Below are positions 1 through 11,300 of a stretch of DNA of 64,000 bases, piece after piece. The DNA is from Chlorops oryzae (Eukaryota > Arthropoda > Insecta > Diptera > Chloropidae), in NCBI GenBank assembly GCA_020466095.1, contig CM035808.1, positions 40,370,999 to 40,434,998 of the forward strand. Reading direction: 5' to 3'. The notes beneath the pieces were generated by a model, which had not been told where the DNA came from, did no database searches, and worked only from the letters and a program-made list of their open reading frames with translations. The position numbers and the translations under genes are program-made. Positions within the stretch are counted from its first letter, which is position 1. Every line of letters begins with the position of its first letter.

Positions 1-325
1 TGTGTACGCCAAGACGTGCGAAATGATTTGCACTATGACCGTGAAATGCGAACTTGTGTAAAGTTCCAGAGCCTTCAGTACCAATATGACCTGAAAATTT
101 CAAAAAAAAAGCACAAATATTTAATACGAATAGCAGAAGACGTTGCGATGCCAGAAATCGATGCGTATGAGCAACAAGTCAAATCATTGTTACGTATACG
201 CTGTGCCGGCTTTATTCAATTACGCCTTGCAAATAGCTCTCGTTCTCGCTGCAGTTTTTTGTTTTATTTTTTGTAAAATATAAATAAATAGGAGAATTTT
301 CCATCTTGATTCGATTACTTCGTTT

Positions 326-1697
326 GAAATTTCTATAACTTTGGCTTTCATATTTCATACAACGGTACGTAATGCAATTTTACCTTGAATCGAAAGGAGA
401 AAATTTCTAAAAATTCTCTCTGCATCCTCCAGTCATGGCAAAGCTATAAATGTACAATTCCTTTCTGTTCGAATCAGCTAGCCAATCAATACTGCGCTGC
501 GATATGCAACACAGCAGGATTTGCACACATTTCAAAATGCTGACATTTACTGCAATATATGCAAGTCATAAGCCAATGCAATAGCATCATATTGAATGCC
601 ATCCTCATTACACGAAGGTAACTTAATTTTGCAATTTTTCTTCTATTGATAGGTACTCCTACAAGGAAGTATCCTTTACTTTGCTTTAGCATTCACATGG
701 AAAGGAATTTGTATGATTGAAATCTATTCACGTATGCATGGACTTTTCTTTTTATACCCAGCGTAAGCGTGGTATATTAGTTTTGTGCAAATCTTGTAAC
801 AGGGAGAATTAAGCTCCGGAGCTGTAGAAAAATATATATAGAAATGATCAGGATCAAAAACTGAATCGATTTAGACATGTCCGTCTGTCCGTCCGTCCGT
901 CCGTCCGTCTGTCCGTCTGTCCGTCTGTCCGTCCGTCCGTGGTCGGATCTCCTCCGAAACGGCTGGACCAATCAAGTCGAATTTTGACACACAGGTATAT
1001 CGGGATCCGAGTATGATCCTAAGTAAAAATGGGAGACATCCGCCCACTGCCACGCCCACAAATGAATATAATGTGTTTTCAGTAAAATGCTTGTAACTTG
1101 CGAACCAGTTAACACATTCCATTGATATTTGGTGTACTGGTAAACTACGAAAAGAGACATATCCTGGCAAAAAATGGACGCCGCCCTCCTCGAGCCACGC
1201 CCACAAATAAGCCCAAAAATAAGGGCTTATCGTAACTTGTGAAGTAAAAGGCGTAGAAGCTTCAAATTCGCAGCATAGGTTGACCATGGCAAATGAAAGG
1301 TGTAGGAACAAAAATTTATGTAGCCCGCTCACTGCCACGCCCACAAAGAGAGAATTTTCATAACTTCCGACGTAAAAGGCGTAGAAGCTTCAAATTCGCA
1401 ACATAGGTTCACCAAGGCGAATGAAAGGTGTAGGGAAATAATTTATGTTGCCCTCCCACTGCCACGCCCACAAATAGAGAAGCAAAACATAGTGCGCTCA
1501 TAATGTCGGGACGCTGGGTATTTCAAAGTCGGGCTTGACCGACTTTAGCTTTCTTACTTGTTCTTTCTTGGATATTGTTTATTAAATTTTCTAGCTAAGA
1601 GAAGAGTGCTACTCTTGCTGTCATATTAAGCTGGTATGGAGGGGGGAGAGAAATTTGAATAAAATTCAAGAATTTGAAGCTCTGAACTCACAACTCA
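326..1697. repeat. Inverted repeat arm a (left), interrupted by a DINE element
   Basis: 326-752 and 1562-1697 together are the reverse complement of 2941-3509, nearly identical: the 68-residue reading frame at 486-692 (minus) equals the one at 3139-3345 (plus). The right arm lacks the DINE element, giving an empty site. No known protein domain in the 68-residue frame; it may be part of a transposon. Confidence 0.88.
753..1561 (+). mobile_element. DINE/Helentron-type element A
   Basis: Begins TATACCCAGCG, with a near-terminal hairpin (TATACCC...GGTATA, one mismatch side) and a TCCG/TCTG microsatellite at 886-938. It has two to three 127-bp-type tandem units ending near 1480, then ACGCTGGGTA (1511-1520), the inverse of the 5' TACCCAGCGT. 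An 8-bp stem hairpin (1525-1546) follows, and it ends TTCTTACTTGT. Known family traits: DINE-1/INE-1 are non-autonomous Helentrons with this layout. The empty site at about 3078-3088 fixes both ends and shows insertion in a T run without target duplication. Minus-strand reading frames over it are non-coding. Confidence 0.85.
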
Positions 1698-2209
1698 AAT
1701 ATTATATAAGAGGGAAAAAAGGCGATACATTTTTTTTCGAGAAAATGTTTCTCAAATGTATTGAATACGCAACGTTTAATGGTAAAACCCTTGCGTGTGC
1801 CATAAGTTGAGGCAACGTTTTCATGAAATCGTTCCTCAAAAAACGTGACGATGTACAAGTGAAGCTATATTTTCTTTTGGTTTCTTTCTATTTTTTCTTT
1901 TCGAATTTCGGTTTTTATCCTTTAAATTGAGTTTAACTTTTATAATTAAACATTTTCACAGCTCATCTTTGATCAAATGTGCTCATAAATTTGAGCTGCA
2001 TATGTTGCTAATATCTTTGCTTTGAGCACAAAAAATTATGATTTTCGTTTATGCTCTAATGAGGACATTAATTAAAACAAGATTTAAAATAATCAGCTCA
2101 ATCTTATTTTTGAAGAAAATTCATTAAATCCATTTAGTGATATGGGTCCAATGGGAAACACCTCTCGCTCGTTCAGTTAACAACTTTAAGATTTACATGT
2201 ACAAATTAC

Positions 2210-2568
2210 ACTGTGGTAGTCCAAAAAAAAAACAAGATCGAATTTAACGGATTCCACCTATTTCGGGCACGAGAAATCGAACTGCATCATTAGCTTTTTG
2301 AGTTATCGGTACGCCTCATGCAAAATTTTTTTTTAAAAGTTTTTTTGACCACTTTTTGGCTCCTATCTATATATGAGTTGAAGTTTGGTATTCTAATATA
2401 ACACAATAATGTACTCTGAGATAGGCCTAACAATTCTTCCGAAAACACTGTTATGATAAAATGCCGCATTAGGGAGCTATAACCGTTTAAAACTAAAAGA
2501 AAAGCAATATTTTTTCTACATGTTTTTTGCCTACTTTTAGGATTTAGCTTAAATATAAATTTATGAAT
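2210..2568. repeat. Inverted repeat arm b (left)
   Basis: Reverse complement of 3510-3876, with small indels. The outer edge reads TTA CACTGTGG at left and CACAGTG TTA at right, compatible with an element ending in CACTGTG and a 3-bp TTA duplication (as in CMC/Chapaev-like transposons). The similarity of another site at 4978-4993 makes this boundary uncertain. Confidence 0.8.
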
Positions 2569-2940
2569 TTAAATATCAAAATATTTAATAGCATACTTTT
2601 AGGCAAAATTTTGAAATATTTAAATATTTATTTATGAATTTACCTCTTCATTTCCTTCTCTTTCGCTTATCCTACAAGAGCGAAAGCGAAGGCAAGGAGA
2701 ATTATAACAATTACCCTTAAAATAAAATATGTATAAGGTTCGGGCAGGATTGAATCCGGATCTCCGGGGTGATAGTTCGATACGCTATCAACATACCACG
2801 CACTACACGCTTAGTCAACCTTACATAGCCCGTGTTTCTTTTTCTTTTCTATTTATGCGAGTTTCGTAAATAAAAATTGAAAGTCCAAGCCTGTATTTTA
2901 CTTGGCATCATTTACTTAATTAGCATGTTCAGTTTCGCAG

Positions 2941-3509
2941 TTTGAGTTGTGAGTCCAGAGCTTCAAATTCTTGAATTTTGTTCAAATTTCTCTCCCCCCT
3001 CCATACCAGCTTAATATGACAGCAAGAGTAGCACTCTTCTCTTAGCTAGAAAATTTAATAAACAATATCCAAGAAAGAAAAAGAAAAGTCCATGCATACG
3101 TGAATAGATTTCATTCATACAAATTCCTTTCCATTTGAATGCTAAAGCAAAGTAAAGGATACTTCCTTGTAGGAGTACCTATCAATAGAAGAAAAATTGC
3201 AAAATTAAGTTACCTTCGTGTAATGAGGATGGCATTCAATATGATGCTATTGCATTGGCTTATGACTTGCATATATTGCAGTAAATGTCAGCATTTTGAA
3301 ATGTGTGCAAATCCTGCTGTGTTGCATATCGCAGCGCAGTATTGATTGGCTGACTGATTCGAACAGAAAGGAATTGTAAATTTATAGCTTTGCCATGACT
3401 GGAGGATGCAGAGAGGATTTTTAGAAATTTTCTCCTTTCGATTCAAGGTAAAATTGCATTACGTACCGTTGTATGAAATATGAAAGCCAAAGTTATAGAA
3501 ATTTCAAAC
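2941..3509. repeat. Inverted repeat arm a' (right), uninterrupted
   Basis: Reverse complement of arm a. It directly abuts arm b' at about 3510, whereas arms a and b are separated and in swapped order on the left. Confidence 0.88.
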
Positions 3510-3876
3510 GATTCATAAAATTTAAGCTAAATCCTAAAAGTAGGCAAAAAACATGTAGAAAAAATATTGCTTTTTTTTTTAGTTTTAAACGGTTATAGCT
3601 CCCTAATGCGGCATTTTATCATAACAGTGTTTTGGGAAGAATTGTTAGGCCTATCTCAGAGTACATTATTGTGTTATATTAGAATACCAAACTTCAACTC
3701 ATATATAGATAGGAGCCAAAAAGTGGTCAAAAAAACTTTTAAAAAATTTTTTGCATGAAGGCGTACCGATAACTCAAAAAGCTAATGATGCAGTTCGATT
3801 CCTCGTGCCCGAAATAGGGGGAAACCGTTAAATTCGATCTTGTCTTTTTAAATTTTTGAAAAAACTATCACAGTGT
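3510..3876. repeat. Inverted repeat arm b' (right)
   Basis: Partner of arm b; see that entry. A 63-residue frame at 3567-3758 has no recognisable domain. Confidence 0.8.
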
Positions 3877-3900
3877 TATTGGAAGAATTTAAAGAGTTAT

Positions 3901-3982
3901 TTTGATGCAGATGCTTTACAGACTCTAATCCATATGGTTAATTAACCATATGGATTAGAGTCTGTAAAGCATCTGCATCAAA
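3901..3982. repeat. 82-bp perfect palindrome without spacer
   Basis: Each arm is 41 bp (3901-3941 and 3942-3982) and pairs without a mismatch around a central TTAATTAA. It lies 25 bp right of arm b'. It could be a transposon remnant, a replication/repair product or a read-level artefact. Confidence 0.95.
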
Positions 3983-4235
3983 TCTTATCAACATTATTAT
4001 TTGTTTTTAGTCTCCTGAACTCAATATTTTTAATAATAATCATAATTATACGCTTCTAAATGTCCGAAATAACTCTAATTCATTTAGTTAATTTACTATG
4101 TGGAAACATGCTATTAGATAAATTTGAAACTATAAAAAAAAATTTCATTTACTTGAGGCATCATTAGACAAAAACGGATTTTTTTATAGTCTTTTGGCTT
4201 GGTTATACATGTATTTAAGCAAATTATTGAAGCTC

Positions 4236-4740
4236 CAGTAATCCGGCCCCTGGCTAATCTGACACCCTCTATAATCCGACGACACTATTGTCCAGGGTGT
4301 GTCATGGCAACCGACTCGGTAGGGAAAAATATTAAAATTTGTTCAGAGTATAAAAAAACAGCCCGATTCTTAACATTACGGGGGAATTTTTCACTTCGGA
4401 TTTGGAAAAAACTCTCCTATTCGATGCACAATCGAAAGGGAATATGTGAGTGAGGAAAATTTTCGGACATTTTTAAGCAAAAGTTGCCATATTCTTTCTT
4501 TAATTGACGCTTAGAATACTTTTTTCAGTGGAGAAAAATTTCTTGGGGGAAAATTCGTTTTGATTTGGGCTGATCGAATTTTATCATTCGATCTGTAATT
4601 GACCGAATAAAAGGTACCTACTCTGTTGAAAAAAATTCCGAACTATAGGGGGTTTTAGGCAGTTCTCTACAATCCGACCAATTTGATAGTTCGACATTGC
4701 CCTGCAGAACGTTTGTCGGAGTACCCGGGGGTACACTGGG
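4236..4740. mobile_element. Possible pogo/Tigger-like short element
   Basis: The left end starts CAGTAATCCGG with TAATCTGACA, and the right end, reversed, starts CAGTGTACC with TCCGACA; several TCCGA motifs recur inside. This resembles termini of pogo/Tigger-type elements, but no flanking TA duplication is visible, so the boundaries are tentative. The plus-strand frame at 4199-4453 has no domain. Confidence 0.35.
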
Positions 4741-5310
4741 CCAGAGATAATTAAGATAGGATGGAAACTTTAGGCGATACATTACCCTTTTAAGAGCAAC
4801 TTTAAATTTAAAAATTCTTTACAGACAAGAAAATGAGAATCTGTATTCCAAAGTGAAATTTCACAAAAATTTTGAGCATTATTAAAGTCTTATTTAGATG
4901 TTTATTTGCTACATGTATCAGGTACTCTCAGGGACTGCAGTCAAAAATCTTGTTTAGTTTGCATGACCTCTAAAATGTATCACAGTGTTATTGTATAAAT
5001 TTTGTCCTCAGCGCTGTATTATTTTATTACCACTTCCTATAAAAACCAAACTCAATTATATTCAACTCACTTCCCACTGAACTACACACACCACCTTAGC
5101 TGATCGGAGCCTATCAAAAACAGATTAATTTCGCTTTCAATCAAAATCGATTTTTGGCAGATGTCAGATTTCGATATCACAGTTTTCCAGCAGCTCTCTC
5201 TCTATTATCAGATCATAAGCAATAATTGCATTAATATTTTCCTTTCATATTTTTATTCCACATCAATGATTTAATTTATTATTATTACATAATTAATTAT
5301 ATGCACTCAC

Positions 5311-5386
5311 ATGTATTGGTAGCCAGCATATTGCGAAGGCGAGCACAACAACCACGACCATGCGTGTGACGCGTCGTTTCCCTTTG
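5311..5386 (-). CDS. AstA-R1: AstA-R1 coding exon 6: end of ICL3 and TM6
   Basis: One base completing Arg308, then codons 309-333. The acceptor is ACGGCAG and the donor GTGAGT at 5310. It encodes KGKRRVTRM, then the very conserved TM6 with FAICWLP (P331). The exon ends after a complete His codon. No exon with an NPxxY-type TM7 was found in 1-5300 on the minus strand, so the last exon(s) are probably outside the window. Confidence 0.9.
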
Positions 5387-8300
5387 CTGCCGTTTCGCCA
5401 AAAGCATTTTCAAGCAAGAGCAAGCGATTTTCCATAAGAGGGCGGCACATGAAAAACACATGAAAGGAAGAATGAAAAATATTACTGTTGCATATGTTAC
5501 TCAGAAAGAGAGAGAGAGAGATAGAGAGAGAGAAGGGGAGATATATATATATTATTTATTATATTATTTGTCGTGCTGGTTATAATAAATTTGAATTAGC
5601 TACGTTCCATGGAACCGTATAAATGGACAATCATATGCAGGCGTTTTTGTTGAGCCTGTCAAACGCAGACGAATGATGCCGCCAAACGTATGTATGTACG
5701 TACCTATGTATCATACATTCCGTACATAGTTTGAGATTATGATGGATTGTGGCCACAGACTGTGAATTCACTTTTGCTTTCTACTACTTTCTATATATAT
5801 ATATATATATATGGATACGATTATATATGTATGTCCTTTTTAAGATTAATTTTTAATGACGTTAATAATACGATTTAAAGGAATTATGTAAACTTGGAAC
5901 GACAACAGAAGCTCTAAATTGATTGTAGCTATTTTGATTTGAATTTTAATTGTCGTTTTAATTAAAACGTAAATCTCGTTTCTCAAATTGTCCTTAAACA
6001 AATCTTTAAACACCGACCACATACACTCACCGGGATTCAGCTGAAGGCTTACAGCCTGGAGCGCTCTTCCATAAACGCGCCAGCATGCCGATGTACAAGA
6101 ACGAGATCAAAGTTAATGGCGCAACGTACGATGACAAAAAGAAGGAAATCTAAAAGTAGAAGAACAAGATGAAGAATGTGAAACAAAAAAGGAATTATTA
6201 ATGTATGAACATTGTCTTTGCAGCTTAATGAACTCTCCACATCGACACCCGAATGATTAAAAGAGCATTAATCTTCTTTGCAAAAAAATAAAAAAGGAAA
6301 ATTTATGCGGTCAGGAAACGTGACGCCGGAAGCGACACTTAGTCGCTAAGAATATAAAAAGTTAAATTGAAATTCATAATTTCCATTTGATGCATGGTTT
6401 TCTTCTTTCGTTTCTTTTTCTTTGAGAATTCTTTTTATCAAGTAATGCAATTTTAAAAAGCACTGGACTGCTACCATAAGTGAAGAGAGTGGGGGAGAGT
6501 AGAACAAAACATTCAAACGAAAACGTTGACAACCATTTATGAAGCACGTATAGTCGATTGGGGTGCTGCCTCTTATAGAACTTTGAGTCATTTGAAAAGG
6601 TCAGGACATGGAAGAATTCAACCCATCATGAAGATATAAAATATTCCACATGAGAGCTCTAATGGACATTAGATACCTACAAAAAAACAAAAAAATCTCA
6701 AACAATTCCTGTATTAAAAATGTTGCAGAGTTGGATCAAACTCATGGCCATGAGTATTAGATAAGTTCAGTCTGATCTTTAGCACTCTTCTTTGTAAGAG
6801 ATTTGCTCGATCTGTGTTTTGACCCATACTCAGATTCTACGTAATTAAATTCGAAGTAAATCTTCTACTCCCTCTTGAAGGTTCTAGGTTCTTAAAAAGC
6901 AAGTAAATTTTCTATACCAAAGAAAAGTAAATAAAAAGAAGTTCTTTGACTTACTATGGCTTCTTGAAGGAACACGCTAACTGCATTCAAAATGGTAGCA
7001 TGAAATCGTTCTTTTTCTTAGGGGATGCGTGCTATGCTCTTGATCCCGGCACAAGTGAAACGGAGTGTGATGTTCCAAGCCTAGCACCGGGTTTTCAAAA
7101 AAAAAAAATCGCATGTTAGGGGCACACTACAAAAAATGAAATACATACACAAAAAAACACAAGAAAACCTGTCGTGGTATCAGTTGACTTGCCATCGGAA
7201 ACTCAAGGACTCTCTTCAAGTGGATTTCCACTTTACTTCCTTCGCATTGACTTTCAAGGTGGTAGATCCTTTTGTGCTGAGTCGGCAAGAAATTGAAGAG
7301 TATTAAGTACACAGGGTTGCAACTTGCAACCGACTCTTGTGCTTCACTTGGCCATGAGAAATAGACATTCATGGACTCATTGCTTAGAAGGAACATGGCA
7401 ACCAGCTTCAAAATCGTACATAGAACTCTTTGATAGAATTGGAAAATTTTGGAAAATTTTAAGAAAAATGGTTTACTGTAGGAGGCCTTTACTGTGCAAT
7501 TATTGACTTCACATCTGAATGGAAATGATCTCCAATGTTGACTAACAGTGTCATGGGCATATTAACAGTAGGGAAGGGAGGGGAAGCTGCCCCCTCTCTA
7601 ATTAGTTTCTGCTCAGTATACACCGCAAAAGAATTTTCCAAGAGTATCAAGAAATGAGATACGGCTGCCAAAATCGTTTTTCTGAAGATAGATGGAAACA
7701 TATGCGTACATGTGGCAACACTTAGGAACATACGCAAAAGTTCCTACCATACATATAGAACAAACTCTTTGTATCTTTCCCCTCCCTAAATGAAATTCTG
7801 AATACGCCCATGAACAGTGCTGCTATTTAAAATTAAATCGAACTATAGTATTTTGAAAATACTGGAGGTTTTTGGAGAAGAAACTGCTGAATAATTTTCG
7901 AAAAAGGGGACTTCCCTCAATGCGAATATTTTCAATAAAACTTCCTGAATTCACGAACGAATTTCTCACCAAAGCCTCTACTTAGAGTACCTCTTAAGTG
8001 CTTTCAATCCCATAAGAAATCCCTTATTTCGATTTTTACTTTACAAAAATCAAACATTTGCTAATAATCGCATTGAGCGAGACATATTTAGCAAATAAAA
8101 ATCTATTCGTTTATACAGTAAAAGGACACGATGGGATGAATGTCACGTTGTGGCGTATCAATGGCATAATCCGATATTGGCTATGGCAACGGAAGAGAAT
8201 TTTTTCCGATATCACAAAACGTGAATGGATGAGGAAAAAAAAGAGTTCCTTCGAACAAGGAAACCAGCTGCTGGAAAGTGTCAATTGGTAATATTGAATT

Positions 8301-11300
8301 CTTTCAAGTAACAGAAAACGGAAAAGGGATATATCCTTTTAAAAAAAAAATATATAAATAAAAACAAACGAGTAGAAAATTTTAGTTTTTTGTTTTCTAT
8401 GAAACAACTTGTGCTGCATAAAGGAAAGAAGCAACATTTGACAACTAAAATGGCGTCTCATAAACGTTTTTTTTTTTGTTTACTTATTTATTTATTTATT
8501 TTTATATTTTGTTTTTTATCTGCATCCTTTTTATGGAATCGGATGATAGGGAGATAGTAAGGTTGTTGTTGAAAGTGAAAAATAAGCTTTTCATGGAATT
8601 TGTTTTTCTCGATCATCATTTTTGTTTACCTTGCTTTTGATTTCAACATGTTTGTCTACAATTTCTTTTCTTATTCTTTACTTTTCTTTATTTTGCAGAG
8701 AAACTAAATTGGTTATTAGGAAATGGGGAAAAATTCCCCGCTTCTATTCTTATGCTCCTTTGAAATGATGGATTGATACAAAAGCCTAATGGCTGCCGTG
8801 GCATTGAACGATGAACAATCAAAGACGTTAATAAATAATGGCCGTATGTCGGCAATGTATTTGTGCTGTGAAGTAAATGAGCCCTGTTTTGTGGACAACA
8901 AGGATCATAGGGGGGTGAGTTATTGACAAAAGTATTCAATTTTTTTTGTTGTTTTTTTTTTAAGTACTTTCTGAGCACTCTGAGAAGGAGGAATTTCATG
9001 TAGAAATGAGAAAAATTCAATGTCAACAAGATGAAATTCTTTTAATGGAACGTTGAGTTGAGGGGCTATTTTTCCTTAGGTTTAAAGATGATAGCTAAAT
9101 TAAACACCTTAAAGTATGCAATTTTTATATAAAAACACCAATTTATATACTTTAAGGTCTTTACTAACGAAGAAAATTATTTCTGAAGAGATTCCGGTAT
9201 AAGGAGTTTTATTATTAGGGCAATAGAAAAAAAATTAATAAAATGCACCCAAAAGTATGCATATGATATTTCCAGAAGTGACAAATCTGTTCATTCTTGT
9301 AGATTAGCCCGTTTGACCACATTATGAGGAAGTGGTTTAAAAATTGTTGAAATATCAAAAAAAAAAAAAAAAAACGTTCGGAATTTTAACTTTTATTTCA
9401 ATCGCTTTATTTGTATATTGCTCTATACGTATTTCGGCGAATTCGCTTCCGCCTTCCTATTCATTCAAAGATATCATTAAAGCCTTTATTAAGCTTGCTT
9501 TTTAAAAGCTTAAAATGATATTAATTGGTTTTTAAATATTTAAATGCATATCCTTAGGTGCCGAATTAAAATATTTTCTGTTGCCATTTTTATTATCGAC
9601 ACTTTTATCTCGTCTTCCTTTATGACTACTCGCAATTAGGAGGGTGCCCAAAACCATCGCATTTCGCCTCTCATCAACGGAGCTAATTTAAAGTTTTAAG
9701 AACATATGAAAAGGCCTTAAAAAATCTTATGAATTTGAATTCAAATCGACAAAAATTAACAGATGTCTTTCAGGTTCTAAACTTTAAACCTTTTTTTTGC
9801 CTTAGGGCATTTTATCAATTTAGACAATTTTATCTTTAGACATTTGTTATGTACGAATGTGAATTTGATCAATGAAGGCATTGAAGAGCGCATTACCATA
9901 TTTATAGATCCTATTTTTAAATGGCCGACTTGTGAACTCGATTAAAGCCTTAGAATATTCGGTAATAATAATATTTGGTCCACAGATAAAAAGGATAGTA
10001 TTCTAGTCGTGCCTATAGGAAAGGAGAGCAATCGGTCGTACCAACTTAAATTCAAAAAACTGATGGGACATTATATATAAATATATGTACTGTACAGGCC
10101 TCTAAAGAGCCACAATACTTACTCTTAAGCATATTTAAATATATGTATTTATGAACCTTAATGAATCAATACATAAATTTAGTCCTTTCCAATATTTTCT
10201 CTCCATATTAATTTATTCCCTTTTGTTTACAGTAAAACGTGATATGACTTCTCATCATTCCTTTCGAATTACCCATTACAGAATTTTGCCAAAATTTACA
10301 AACTTTGAATATCGACCAACCTGAAATGCAAGTAGATTCCATGTTTCCTCATCATTCGAGAATACACACGCTGTGTAGTTGTGTCCACGGAACTGATAAA
10401 GCCGTACCGAGTGAGCCAAAGCGACAGGAATGGCCGTTGTTAGGATTAGCACCCAGGTAAGCAATATTGCCCTATTATTAATTTAGAAATGAAAACATTA
10501 ATTATTTCATTGCTTCGTGCCGCATCGTACTAATTGACCACAATTGAATAAGGTTAAATTTGGGAGCGCTTAACCTAAACACTTGACCAGCCGATTTCGA
10601 ATAGTCGAAACACAGTTGGCAATCACTATCCACAATAAACAAATCATTATAATTGAAAGCATACAAGCGTTGCCATTTCTACTTACAATGTTGCATTTGA
10701 TTCGGTACGCAAGGACATGCTCGATACTGGATGGACAACAGCTAGAAAACGATCGAACGACATCAGAACCTGGATAAGGTAAGTGAAGAGAAGACTTTTT
10801 ATTTATGTTTGTATGTGTGGTCTGAATTTCAGTCTCTGAAAGCAATCAATTTAAAATGATATAAAGCTATGAAGGCTCTGCTGAAACGTTAAGGACCCTT
10901 AAGAATTCAGCGGCAGAGTATTCGAGCATTCTGAATTATGTTTGAATGTAGGTTCATTGTCTCAGTATATATATATATATATGTGTGTGTGTGTGGTGTG
11001 TGTGTGTATATACTCACCAATGTGTAAACACTGCAATGACAGGTGACCACAATCATATATTGAACGAACTTGCACCATAGATTTCCAAATGGCCATTCGG
11101 GCATAATGTAATCGGTTGCAGTGAATGGAACGCAGAAAATCACGAAAAGTATGTCCGAGATTGCAAGATTGATGATTAGTAAATTGGTTGTTGAACGCAT
11201 TTGCTGATTGACCACGACCACTGAAAATTGATGGATTTTGCAAAAATGGTAAAAAGAGAGAAAGAAAGAGAGAGAGAGGGAGGGAGGGAAAAATATGAAA

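Larger units (their letters stand above)
1..5310. other. Intron 6 of AstA-R1 (partial), repeat-filled
   Basis: No host exon recognised on either strand. It holds a large inverted-repeat complex (about 326-3876), a DINE element (753-1561), a perfect palindrome (3901-3982) and a possible pogo/Tigger-like fragment near 4236-4740. At 4745-5310 and 1-320 nothing is recognised. Confidence 0.7.
6150..10320 (-). other. Intron 4 of AstA-R1
   Basis: About 4.2 kb, AT-rich. A repeat of family R1 is at 9207-9597 and a short hairpin at 9104-9172. The rest (6150-9100, 9600-10320) has short reading frames without recognisable domains; nothing else supportable was seen. Confidence 0.75.

Noticed and set aside
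871..1344. 157-codon minus-strand frame and similar frames in the other DINE copies
   Set aside because: They run through the microsatellite and the 127-bp tandem units; the same peptides appear in several registers and copies because the DNA is repetitive. No domain.
4975..4995. CACAGTGTTATTG, like the edge of arm b' and like an RSS/Transib heptamer
   Set aside because: Similarity covers about 15 bp only and extends across the supposed duplication; no nonamer or partner end found, so no Transib or RAG-type site is claimed.
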